Positions 17,809 to 25,967 of a stretch of 64,000 bases of DNA are shown here, piece after piece. The translations under genes and the position numbers were made by a program. The first letter of the stretch is position 1. Each line of letters begins with the position of its first letter. This DNA is from Acuticoccus yangtzensis (lineage in GTDB: Bacteria; Pseudomonadota; Alphaproteobacteria; Rhizobiales; Amorphaceae), in the NCBI RefSeq assembly GCF_001927245.1, contig NZ_MJUX01000007.1:248001-312000 (forward strand), written 5' to 3'. Below the pieces are notes generated by a model. It saw nothing but the letters and a program-made list of their open reading frames with translations, made no database searches and had not been told where the DNA came from.

Positions 17809-18923
17809 GTGCTCCGCTCCCCACGCGCCCGCAACCCCGTGACGCGATCATGCGCATCGCCCCTTACGTGCCGGGCCGCGCCACCGCCGGCAGCACGGGG
17901 AAGCAATACAAGCTCTCGGCCAACGAAAACCCGCTCGGCCCCAGCCCTGCGGCGCGCGAAGCCTTCATCGCCGCCGCCTCCAACCTCGAGGCCTATCCGG
18001 ACGGCGGCGCGTCGCTGCTGCGCGAGGCGATCGCCGCGACCTACGGCCTCAACGTCGACCGGCTGATCTGCGGCAACGGCTCGGACGAGATCCTGTCGAT
18101 GATCGGCCACGCCTTCCTCAGCGAAGGCGACGAGGCGATCTTCACCGAGCACGCTTTCCTCATGTACCGCATCGTCACACTGGCGGCGGGCGCGACCCCG
18201 GTGGTGGTGCCCGAGCCCGGCATGCAGTGCGACATCGACCTGATCCTGGGCGCCGTCACCGAGCGCACGAAGATCGTCTTCCTCGCCAACCCGAACAATC
18301 CGACCGGCTCTTACACTCCGGCCTCGGAAGTGAAGCGGCTGCGTGAGGGCCTGCCCGGCCACGTGCTCCTCGTCATAGACGCGGCCTACGCCGAGTATGT
18401 GCGCAAGAACGACTATGAAAGCGGGATCGAGCTCGTCGCGACGCGCAACGACACGATCATGACTCGCACCTTCTCCAAGATCCACGGTCTGGCGGCGATC
18501 CGGCTCGGCTGGGCCTACGCCCCGGCGGCGGTGATCGAGGCTCTGCACCGCGTGCGCGGCCCGTTCAACGTCAACGCCCCGGCGATCGCCGCCGGTGTCG
18601 CCGCGCTCGCCGACCGCGCCCATGTGGAGACGGCCGTCGACCACAACCAATATTGGCTGCCCGAGGTGTCGCGCCGGATCCGCGAGATCGGCTTCGGCGT
18701 GCCGGACTCGGTCGGCAATTTCATCCTGATCGACTTTTCCACCGTCCCCGGCGCCGATGCGGCGGAGGCCGACGCCTTCCTCGGCGCGCGCGGCTGCGTC
18801 CTGCGCAGCGTGGCGGGCTACGGCCTGCCGCACATGCTGCGCATGACCATCGGCGACGAGGAGGCCAACGCCGCCGTCATCGCCGCACTGACCGCTTACA
18901 GAGAAGGACTTTCCGGTGCCTGA
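17805..18923 (+). CDS. hisC: Histidinol-phosphate aminotransferase
   Basis: 372-residue class I/II PLP aminotransferase. Motifs are [44 protein letters not shown], and the PLP lysine in [17 protein letters not shown]. Between chorismate mutase and prephenate dehydrogenase it probably acts on both imidazole acetol phosphate and aromatic keto acids, serving His and Phe/Tyr synthesis (inference from context). The ATG overlaps the upstream stop by 4 bases; its end overlaps the tyrC start by 8 bases. Confidence 0.95.
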   Translation: MSAPLPTRPQPRDAIMRIAPYVPGRATAGSTGKQYKLSANENPLGPSPAAREAFIAAASNLEAYPDGGASLLREAIAATYGLNVDRLICGNGSDEILSMIGHAFLSEGDEAIFTEHAFLMYRIVTLAAGATPVVVPEPGMQCDIDLILGAVTERTKIVFLANPNNPTGSYTPASEVKRLREGLPGHVLLVIDAAYAEYVRKNDYESGIELVATRNDTIMTRTFSKIHGLAAIRLGWAYAPAAVIEALHRVRGPFNVNAPAIAAGVAALADRAHVETAVDHNQYWLPEVSRRIREIGFGVPDSVGNFILIDFSTVPGADAAEADAFLGARGCVLRSVAGYGLPHMLRMTIGDEEANAAVIAALTAYREGLSGA

Positions 18924-19938
18924 CAGCGAGTTTGCCAGCGAGGATGCCGGATTTTTCTTCGACAGCGTCGCCATCATCGGCATCGGCCTGATCGGATCGT
19001 CGCTGGCTCAGGCGCTACGGGCCAACGGGTTCACGGGACCGATCGCCATCGCCGACCGCAACGGCGATGCGCTGCGCGACGCGGAGGCGATGGGCCTCGG
19101 CAACAGCTACCACGTCAGCGCCGCGAAGGCGGTGACGGGGGCGGACATGGTCATCCTGTGCGTGCCCGTCGGCGCGATGGGGGCAACGGCACGCGCAATC
19201 GCCCCGGCGCTTGCCAAGCACGCCGTCATCACCGATGTCGGCTCCGTCAAAGGCGCCGTCGCGCGGGCCGTCTCCGCAGCGATCCCAGACCGCACCCGCT
19301 TCGTGCCCGGCCACCCCATCGCCGGGTCCGAGCAGTCCGGCCCGAAAGCCGGTTGGGCGACGCTCTTTCAGCACCGCTGGTCCATCATCACCCCCACCGA
19401 CCACAGCGCCGAAGACGCGATCGAGAAGGTCGCCGCCATGTGGCGCGCCATGGGCGCCGAAGTGGAGTTCATGGACATCGAGCGGCACGACCTGGTGCTC
19501 GCCATCACCAGCCACGTGCCGCACCTGATCGCCTACAACATCGTGCGCACCGCGTCGGACATGGAGTCGGTGGCCGAGTCGGAGGTGATCAAGTTCTCCG
19601 CCGGCGGTTTCCGCGACTCCACCCGTCTCGCCGCATCGGATCCGACGATGTGGCGCGACATCTTCCTGAACAACAAGACCGCGGTGATCGAGACGCTGGG
19701 GCGGTTCATGGAAGACCTCGCCATGCTGCAGCGGGCGATCCGCTGGGGCGACGGCGAGCAGCTCTTCGACCTTTTCCAGCGGACCCGCAACATCCGCATG
19801 GCGATCGTGGAGGCCGGTCAGGAGACCGCGGCGCCCGACTTCGGCCGCCCGCGCGAGGCGCCGGGCGAGGCCGCCCGCACCCGCCCCGCCGAGCACCACC
19901 ACCACGAGGGCGAGAGCGGCTGGGACGAGGACGACTGA
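18916..19938 (+). CDS. tyrC: Prephenate/arogenate dehydrogenase
   Basis: 340 residues. An N-terminal Rossmann fold ([17 protein letters not shown]) is followed by the prephenate dehydrogenase helical domain: [45 protein letters not shown] and [26 protein letters not shown]. It oxidatively decarboxylates prephenate or arogenate on the way to tyrosine. The start is GTG 18916 with GAGAAGGA upstream inside hisC. The C-terminal 35 residues are disordered and His/acid rich (AEHHHHEGE...WDEDD), an unusual natural metal-binding-like tail. Confidence 0.95.
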   Translation: MPDSEFASEDAGFFFDSVAIIGIGLIGSSLAQALRANGFTGPIAIADRNGDALRDAEAMGLGNSYHVSAAKAVTGADMVILCVPVGAMGATARAIAPALAKHAVITDVGSVKGAVARAVSAAIPDRTRFVPGHPIAGSEQSGPKAGWATLFQHRWSIITPTDHSAEDAIEKVAAMWRAMGAEVEFMDIERHDLVLAITSHVPHLIAYNIVRTASDMESVAESEVIKFSAGGFRDSTRLAASDPTMWRDIFLNNKTAVIETLGRFMEDLAMLQRAIRWGDGEQLFDLFQRTRNIRMAIVEAGQETAAPDFGRPREAPGEAARTRPAEHHHHEGESGWDEDD

Positions 19939-19984
19939 GGCCGGCGATCCTGGCCCGGCCGCGCGCGTCAGCCCGAGGCGCGGT

Positions 19985-20998
19985 TCAGTAGAAGCGGAAC
20001 GGCAGCGGCGGGATCGTCCCGACGGTGAACCAGCCGCCCGGCTTGATTCGTCCGTCGTCGATGGTGATGGAAATGCTGCGCGCTTCCTTGTTGCCCACCA
20101 TCGTCACCGGCGCGTTGGCGAAGAAGTTGGTCAACAACGTCGTCAGCACCATTTCGGCGTGCGGGTTCATGGTACTCACATAAGGCAGCCCCGCCTCGTA
20201 ACCGGCGACGGCGACATCGACCGTCCCGTCGATCAACCCGTCGGGCTTGATGCCGAGCGTGCCCTTCAGCGTCACCACCATGTCGCCGCACGCGAATTCC
20301 GCCGCTTCGATGATGATCGGCAGGCCGTCCACCGCGGCGCGCTGGGCAAGGTCGCGCGGTGCGCCCTGCAGCAGCGCCGAGCCCCCGGCCACCTGTCCCC
20401 GCAGGATGAAATCGAACGGCTCCAGCCCTTCGCGCGGCACCGCATCGCGGACTTGCAGCGCGATGTCGAGGTTGTCCGGCATGTCCGGATTGCGCCTCAA
20501 GCTGAGGTCGAGCTCGGCGACGGCGAGGGTCGCCGGCCCGGCGGACATCCCCATGTCGACGATCTCGGCCACGAGCTGGCGCAGGGCGCCGGACGACAGG
20601 TCGATCTGCGCGCTGGCATGGGCGAGCCCGAAGTTGGCCTCGATCTCCGCACCGTTGGCGAAATGCAGGCGGGCCGGCGTATCCACCCGCGCAATGATGT
20701 GGGCCGGGTCATAGACCTGTGCCGCGACCGTCAGCCCGCCGAGCGCGATCTTGCGCCCGTTGGCGCCCACCTTGCTGCCACTTTCACACCGCACGACGAC
20801 CCGGAAGGGATAACCCGTGACATGCCGCTCGGCACAGACGAGGATGGCGTCGCGGTCGAGCGCCATCTTTTCGGCGCGCGCGATCTGCCGGTCGACGATG
20901 GTCGCTGCCACGAACCAGACGATGGACCAGACGACGAGTGCCGCGAGAATCCCCGCGAGCAGGTACTTGAATCGTCTCGTCGCAGAGCGAGCGGCCAT
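19985..20998 (-). CDS. DUF2125 domain-containing membrane-anchored protein
   Basis: 337 residues. One N-terminal membrane segment (LLAGILAALVVWSIVWFVAATIV, residues about 13-35) with a positively charged cytoplasmic start precedes a large periplasmic beta-rich domain. Conserved traits of DUF2125 include CAERHVTGYPFRVVVRCE near residue 55 and IARVDTPARLHFANG. No biochemical function is established; the family looks like AsmA/YdgA-type envelope proteins (inference). ATG 20998 follows GAGGA closely. It converges with tyrC, as in other Rhizobiales. Confidence 0.9.
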   Translation of the reverse strand: MAARSATRRFKYLLAGILAALVVWSIVWFVAATIVDRQIARAEKMALDRDAILVCAERHVTGYPFRVVVRCESGSKVGANGRKIALGGLTVAAQVYDPAHIIARVDTPARLHFANGAEIEANFGLAHASAQIDLSSGALRQLVAEIVDMGMSAGPATLAVAELDLSLRRNPDMPDNLDIALQVRDAVPREGLEPFDFILRGQVAGGSALLQGAPRDLAQRAAVDGLPIIIEAAEFACGDMVVTLKGTLGIKPDGLIDGTVDVAVAGYEAGLPYVSTMNPHAEMVLTTLLTNFFANAPVTMVGNKEARSISITIDDGRIKPGGWFTVGTIPPLPFRFY

Positions 20999-21128
20999 AT
21001 TCCTCCCTCATCCGGACCCGCTCCGGCGGGCATCGTTGGATATTTGAACCATCAACCGAGTGGACACTAACACCGATCCCGCCGATATGGGCGGGGCGAA
21101 AGCGCACGGGTACAGGGGGTGCGAACCG

Positions 21129-21656
21129 ATGTCACTGTTCGTCTTCGGCTACGGCTCATTGATGTGGCGGCCGGGCTTCGAGTTTGAAGACAAGGCCTTC
21201 GCCACGGTGCGCGGCAGGCACCGGCGGCTGTGCGTCTATTCCTGGGTGCACCGCGGCACGCAGGAACGCCCCGGCCTGGTGATGGGCCTGGACCGCGGCG
21301 GCGCCTGCCGCGGGATCGTGTACCGCGTTGCCGAGAAAAACCGCGATGCCGTGATCGACTATCTGCGCGCCCGCGAGCAGGTGACCATGGTCTATCTGGA
21401 GACCACCGTCACCGCCCGGCTGGACGATGGGACGAGCGTCGCCGCCCTCACCTACATCGTCGACCGCAAGCATCCCCAATATGCCGGCGCCTTGTCCGAC
21501 GATGCCACCTTCGCCCAGGTGAAGGGCGCGGTCGGCCAGTCCGGCCCCAACGAGGACTATGTGTTGTCCACCGCCGACCTCCTCACCGAGGCCGGCATCT
21601 CGGACCCGCGCCTTCACACTCTGGCCGCGAGACTGCGTCAGGCCGAGGCGGCCTGA
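21129..21656 (+). CDS. Gamma-glutamylcyclotransferase (ChaC-like)
   Basis: 175 residues. The signature FVFGYGSLMWRPGF is at the N-terminus, and RGIVYRVAEKN plus the catalytic Glu in the loop REQVTMVYLE follow. ChaC enzymes split gamma-glutamyl bonds of glutathione, releasing 5-oxoproline. ATG 21129 is chosen because the conserved domain begins there and a G-rich site (GGGGG) lies about 9 bases upstream; an upstream ATG at 21060 would add a non-conserved tail. The 3' end overlaps the acyltransferase gene on the other strand by 19 bases. Confidence 0.93.
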   Translation: MSLFVFGYGSLMWRPGFEFEDKAFATVRGRHRRLCVYSWVHRGTQERPGLVMGLDRGGACRGIVYRVAEKNRDAVIDYLRAREQVTMVYLETTVTARLDDGTSVAALTYIVDRKHPQYAGALSDDATFAQVKGAVGQSGPNEDYVLSTADLLTEAGISDPRLHTLAARLRQAEAA

Positions 21657-22444
21657 GCCTCGGCGACCAGCCGGGCCGTTTCGGTCTCCACCGCCTCCAG
21701 AAGCCGCGCCTTCACCTCCGCCTTCGGTAGCCCCGGCGGGATCGGCGGAAGGAAGCTCACCGTGATCGTCCCCGGATATTTGACGTAGGCGCCCCGCGGC
21801 CAGAAGACGCCCGAATTCAGCGCCACCGGCACCAGCGGCACATTCAGCTTGTCGTAGAGGAAGATCGCGCCCGGCTTATAGTCCGGCGGTGCGCCCAGAG
21901 GCCGGCGCGTGCCTTCGGGGAAGATGACGATCTGCTTGCCGGTCGCCATCGCCTTCTGCCCGTCGACCGCCAACTGTTTCAGCGCGGACGCACCGGCATC
22001 ACGGTCCACCGGGATCATCCCATAATGCTTCGCGTACCAGCCATAGAGCGGGATTTTGAGAAGCTCTTTCTTCAATATGATGACGCCTTTCGGCAGCATC
22101 GGCACCAGGGCCATCGTCTCCCATTCCGCCTGATGCTTGGCGCCGACCAGAGCCGGCCCCGTAGGGATGTTCTCAGGGTGGAGGATCCTGACGCGCTGAC
22201 CCACCGTCCACCGCAAGATGACGAGGTCCGCCCCGGCCCAGAAGCGCAGCATGTAGCGCGTCTTGTCGGACGGAAAGAGCAGGATGGGCGAGGACAAAAT
22301 GGTGACGACGACGAAGAAGACCGTCGCCAAGATCGAGTAGATCACCGTGCGCACGAAGGCGACGGCATGCGCGATGCCGCTGCGTTTGGGCGGAACGGTA
22401 CGGGCGGACGGGCTGCCGGGGACGGGGTCGCTCGGTTGGCTCAA
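21638..22444 (-). CDS. 1-acyl-sn-glycerol-3-phosphate acyltransferase (PlsC family)
   Basis: 268 residues. One or two membrane segments near residues 30-55 (VIYSILATVFFVVVTILSSPILLF) precede the acyltransferase motifs: block I HQAEWE (HX4D/E type), block II around GMIPVDRDAG, block III FPEGTRRPLG and block IV VPLVPVALNSG. It makes phosphatidic acid from lysophosphatidic acid at the inner membrane. The start is TTG 22444, whose bases overlap the ftsX stop (TTGA), so translation is probably coupled to ftsX. No alternative ATG exists before the first membrane helix. Confidence 0.92.
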   Translation of the reverse strand: MSQPSDPVPGSPSARTVPPKRSGIAHAVAFVRTVIYSILATVFFVVVTILSSPILLFPSDKTRYMLRFWAGADLVILRWTVGQRVRILHPENIPTGPALVGAKHQAEWETMALVPMLPKGVIILKKELLKIPLYGWYAKHYGMIPVDRDAGASALKQLAVDGQKAMATGKQIVIFPEGTRRPLGAPPDYKPGAIFLYDKLNVPLVPVALNSGVFWPRGAYVKYPGTITVSFLPPIPPGLPKAEVKARLLEAVETETARLVAEAQAASA

Positions 22445-24516
22445 TGGACCATTCTCTCAAGGTGGTGGCGGACCGCGCGGGTCGAGGTCACGGCGACGGT
22501 GAGCGTCACGCCCGCCGCCACCGCGAGGAGGATGAGGTAGCCTTTGAGGCCGATACCGGGATCCCCCAAGAGGGCGCGCGATTGGGCCGACTGGGCGCCG
22601 CTGGAGAGGGCCGACCACAGCTCCAGCCCGCCGAACAGCAGCAGCGCTGCCGAGAGGCCGATCGCAGCGCCCCGCGCGCCGATGGCGACGAACCGCCGCC
22701 CGAAGGCGCGGGTGATGAAGCGGTCCTCCGCGCCGAGTGCGGCCAGCACCTCCACCGTCGCCGCGTTGGTGGCGATGGCCGAGCGCGTGGCGAAGACGAT
22801 GCACATGGCCGTGGCGCAAAGCATCAGGAGAAGCGCGGCGATGGCCCCGCCCGCCACCGCCGATGCCATGGCGGACAGCCTCTCGCTCCACCCGCTGTGG
22901 TCGTCGAGCGATGTGCCGGCGATCGCGGTCAGCTCGCGCGTGAGGGCGTCGGTGTCGATGTCGCCGCCGCGCCGGGCGGTGACGAGGCGCGGGATGGGGA
23001 GCGGTGACAGGTCGATCCCCTCGCCGAGCCACGGCTCCAGCAGCGCCTCGGACTCCGCCGCGCTGACGATGGCGACGTCGTCGACCCCCGGCGCGGCGGA
23101 GAGGATTGCGGCGGCACGGTCGAGCCGGCCCTCGATCGGGTCCCCGTCGAGCGGGAGCACGGTGACGGTGATCTCGTCCAGCACGGTGGCGCTCCACGCC
23201 CCTGCCGCGCGGTCGATGATGACGGCGCTGCCGGCGAGCAGGGCGCACAGGAAGGTCATGATGGCGACGACGGCGACGAGTCCGCGCCCGGCGATGGAGC
23301 GTGGCGAGACGATGGGGCCGTCCTCGGTGGGCCGGTCCTGGTCCTCGCCGGGGTCGACCGGTCTGGCACGGCCGCGCACCTTGCGCCGCGGCTTGGCGGG
23401 CCGGCTGGGGCTGTAGGCGGAGGTCATGGCCTCGCGAACGTCATTCTCCGCGCCGCGGCGGGGGGACGTGTCCGGCGCGGCGCGCGCCTCCGCGCCGCCG
23501 TCCGCCGCTGCGGTGCCAGCGAGCTCGTCGGCGTCGTCCACGAGGCTTCCGGCGGCGGCCTGTCCGCTGGCGGCGCGGCCGCTTTGTTCGGCGCCTCCCT
23601 GCCCGGTGCGTCCCCGTCCTGCGCTCCCCTGCCCGGCCCCGCCTTGCCCTGCGCGGCCTTGTCCCGCGCCGCTTTGTCCGGCACCGCCTTGTCCCGCTTC
23701 GTGGTCTGTCCGCCTTCCGCCGGCGTGTCCCGTCGCGGCCTGTCGCGTGCGGCCCGTTCCCGTGCTGCCCTGTCCGTCGTGGCGTGGCGCATCCGTGGCT
23801 GACGGCTCCGTTCCGCGCCGGTCGCCGCCGCCGTCCGGGTCCGCTGCGCGGGCATCGCGGTCAGTGCGCTGCCTGTCCCCCTGTGCCGCATGAGGGTCCC
23901 GCGCGGGCGCGCCGCGGGAGGGGGCGGGCCTCTCCCCCGCGCGGTCGGCGGAGGGGCGGGGCGCCACAGAGGGGTCCGCCGCGCCGTGCGGATCACGGCG
24001 GCGCGGGGCGCGCATCGCATCACGCCGCGGGACGTAGCCTTCGTCGGGAAGGCCGCGCGGCGGCGGCGGCGGAGCGGCAGGCTCCTCCGGCGGGGTGGGG
24101 GTCAGGCGGCGCGGACGCGGCGGCGCGTCGTCCCGACTCGCCACCGGAACGGGACGCGGCGCGGACGGGGCGCCGCGCGTATAGCGTGAGGCGGTCGGTG
24201 CCGGGGCACGCCCGTTGCGCTCGCCGCCGCCCTCCTGACCGTCTCCCCTCGGCGCGCCGGGGCGAGCGTCGTCACGTCCGCGCTCCTGTGGAGCCCGGCG
24301 GTCCTGCGGAACACGGCCATCGGCCTCGCGGTCACGAGGCGCGCGTTCGGCCGGCGGGCGACTGGATGCGGGAAGCTGAGGCGTCGCGCGCGAGCGTTCC
24401 GGACGCGGCGGACGGCCGCCCCCCTCGCCCGGTCCGGCCCAGCCGTCGCGCGGTGCATCCTCGTCGGGCCGGCGCCCTGGTGCGGTGCGGCGCCGGTCGA
24501 ACTCGCCCCCCTCCAT
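22441..24516 (-). CDS. ftsX: Cell division protein FtsX with long low-complexity N-terminal extension
   Basis: As one open frame the product is 691 residues. The C-terminal ~280 residues are a normal FtsX: first membrane helix about residues 413-435 (LVAVVAIMTFLCALLAGSAV), a periplasmic loop with the FtsX ECD, then three membrane helices ending RAVRHHLERMVH. FtsX with FtsE couples division to peptidoglycan hydrolase activation. The first ~400 residues are Pro/Arg/Gly/Asp-rich and disordered-looking, with Gly-Gln-Gly-Ala repeats around residues 285-320. ATG 24516 overlaps the stop of the small ORF upstream (ATGA). A shorter start, ATG 23427 (MTSAYSP), gives a typical 328-residue FtsX and cannot be excluded. 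Its stop overlaps the TTG of the acyltransferase gene. Confidence 0.8.
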   Translation of the reverse strand: MEGGEFDRRRTAPGRRPDEDAPRDGWAGPGEGGGRPPRPERSRATPQLPASSRPPAERAPRDREADGRVPQDRRAPQERGRDDARPGAPRGDGQEGGGERNGRAPAPTASRYTRGAPSAPRPVPVASRDDAPPRPRRLTPTPPEEPAAPPPPPRGLPDEGYVPRRDAMRAPRRRDPHGAADPSVAPRPSADRAGERPAPSRGAPARDPHAAQGDRQRTDRDARAADPDGGGDRRGTEPSATDAPRHDGQGSTGTGRTRQAATGHAGGRRTDHEAGQGGAGQSGAGQGRAGQGGAGQGSAGRGRTGQGGAEQSGRAASGQAAAGSLVDDADELAGTAAADGGAEARAAPDTSPRRGAENDVREAMTSAYSPSRPAKPRRKVRGRARPVDPGEDQDRPTEDGPIVSPRSIAGRGLVAVVAIMTFLCALLAGSAVIIDRAAGAWSATVLDEITVTVLPLDGDPIEGRLDRAAAILSAAPGVDDVAIVSAAESEALLEPWLGEGIDLSPLPIPRLVTARRGGDIDTDALTRELTAIAGTSLDDHSGWSERLSAMASAVAGGAIAALLLMLCATAMCIVFATRSAIATNAATVEVLAALGAEDRFITRAFGRRFVAIGARGAAIGLSAALLLFGGLELWSALSSGAQSAQSRALLGDPGIGLKGYLILLAVAAGVTLTVAVTSTRAVRHHLERMVH

Positions 24517-24764
24517 CAGCCGTGCCCCCGTGCGGCGGTGCGGCTCGCGCCGGCCCGTGCGCCCGCAGTCGCCGTCGTCGTCGTCGTCGTCGTCGTGACG
24601 GCGTCGACGCTCGCCCCCAAGGCGGCCATGGCGCACCCGGCGGGCGCCTGCGTGGTCAGGGCGCGCGCGAACGCGCTGCTGACGATCTCGGCACACGTGG
24701 CGGTGGACCCGGCGGTGCCGTCCCTCCCGCTCTTGTCCCTCCTGATGATCGCCCTTTCGATCAT
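24516..24764 (-). CDS. Small 82-residue ORF coupled between ftsE and ftsX
   Basis: Not a recognised family. Its ATG 24764 overlaps the ftsE TGA (ATGA), and its own TGA overlaps the ATG of the long ftsX frame (ATGA). Codon third positions are almost all G or C, as in neighbouring genes, while the competing frames here use many A/T third positions, which supports real coding. The product begins MIERAIIRRDKSGRDG, is basic at the N-terminus, Ala/Thr-rich later, has two Cys in the middle and a run of eight Thr encoded by an ACG repeat. It could be a small FtsEX-associated protein, or a leader needed for coupled translation of the long ftsX. Confidence 0.5.
   Translation of the reverse strand: MIERAIIRRDKSGRDGTAGSTATCAEIVSSAFARALTTQAPAGCAMAALGASVDAVTTTTTTTTATAGARAGASRTAARGHG
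24574..24594. repeat. (GTC)7 trinucleotide repeat
   Basis: Seven GTC triplets in a row on the plus strand, inside the 82-codon ORF where they read as ACG (Thr) codons on the minus strand. Slippage here would change the Thr run without breaking the frame. Confidence 0.9.
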
Positions 24765-25420
24765 GGTGAGGTCTCGAGCTGGCCATCGAACAGGATCAGG
24801 CGGCGCGCGTCGATCTGGTCCATGAGCGCGATGTCGTGCGTTGCGATCACCACCGATGTCCCCAGCCGGTTCAGCTCCAGGAACAGCCGCAGCAAGCGCT
24901 TTGCCATCGGCGGGTCCACGTTGCCGGTCGGCTCGTCGGCCAGCAGCACGTCCGGCTGCGTGACGAGGGCGCGGGCGATGGCGACGCGCTGCTTCTCGCC
25001 GCCCGACAGCACCGGCGGGAAGGCGTGGCGCTGATCGGCAAGGCCCACCCATTTCAGAAGCTCGCCCACGTCCGCACGGTAGCTGTCCGGCTCGCGGCCC
25101 TGGATGCGCAGGGGGAGCGCCACGTTGTCATAGGTGGACAGGTGGTCGAGCAGGCGGAAATCCTGGAACACCACGCCGATGCGGCGTTTGAGGGCCGGCA
25201 CCTCCTTGCGCGTCACGGTCGACACGTCGGCCCCGAACAGGCTCATGAAGCCGCGCGACGGGGTGAGGGAGAGTGACAGGAGACGCATGAGCGTGGTCTT
25301 GCCCGCGCCCGAGGGGCCGGTGAGGAACTGGAACGAGCGCGGCGGGATCTGGAACGACAGGTCGCGCAAGATCTCCGGGCCATTTCCGTAGCGCAGACCG
25401 ACATTCTCCAGCGTGATCAT
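24761..25420 (-). CDS. ftsE: Cell division ATP-binding protein FtsE
   Basis: 219-residue ABC ATPase. Walker A is GPSGAGKTT (residues about 35-43), Q-loop VFQDFRLLDHLS, signature LSGGEKQRVAIARAL, Walker B VLLADEPTGNVD and the switch His in IATHDIAL. With FtsX it forms the septal complex that activates periplasmic amidases or endopeptidases. ATG 25420 sits just after GGGGAGG; an earlier ATG at 25444 adds eight non-conserved residues. The stop codon overlaps the start of the small downstream ORF. Confidence 0.96.
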   Translation of the reverse strand: MITLENVGLRYGNGPEILRDLSFQIPPRSFQFLTGPSGAGKTTLMRLLSLSLTPSRGFMSLFGADVSTVTRKEVPALKRRIGVVFQDFRLLDHLSTYDNVALPLRIQGREPDSYRADVGELLKWVGLADQRHAFPPVLSGGEKQRVAIARALVTQPDVLLADEPTGNVDPPMAKRLLRLFLELNRLGTSVVIATHDIALMDQIDARRLILFDGQLETSP

Positions 25421-25967
25421 GTGCCTCCCCGCTGGCCGGTCCACCGTGCCGCGTGCTTTGGTCCGGCGCGCCTGTGACCCGTTGGCGCGCGGCTGGATGC
25501 CCGCCGACGGAGACTTTTCCCGCCCCGATGTTGCGGCTCCACCGGATGAACGCGAGCCGAAACTGCCACGGGGTCCGAGCGGGCCAAATTACCACAGTCG
25601 TCCGCCGCCCGTCCGTTCGGGCGGCGTCGTCCACAATGGCGATATCGGCCCGAGGGGTGAAGACGCAAGTTCAATCAACGCGGAGGCGATGGACCGGCCG
25701 GGACACCGGCGGCTGTGCGGCGGGCGGCCAGGCCCCCAGCGGACGGCAGGGGTAAGCCGCGAAGGCGCATCGCTCGGCAGCGCCAGCGCGAAAGGCCATG
25801 GCACCGCTCCGCAGATGGCGGTGGCCAAATCTTCCGCGCAAGGGCGGCGGGCCGTCGCTGAACCGGCGGCGGCGGGTGCCGCCCCCGTCCGTCAGGTGGC
25901 GGTCGATCTCAGCGTCAGGCCGGGGCCGGGGGCGTCCGGCCTCGGCGCCGCCTCGGCACGCCGGAGG
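25421..25967. other. Intergenic region upstream of ftsE
   Basis: About 550 bases between the ftsE start and the TIGR02302 stop, both on the minus strand. I see no frame with family signatures on either strand. In many Rhizobiales an MJ0042-type zinc-ribbon gene lies beside ftsE, and no CxxC-x-CxxC pattern is present here. The ftsE promoter should lie in the part nearest 25421. Confidence 0.5.

Noticed and set aside
24517-24786. A start for ftsX at 24786
   Set aside because: The 90 codons before 24516 use many A/T third positions and read as His/Arg-rich sequence, while the small ORF in another frame there has strong coding bias.
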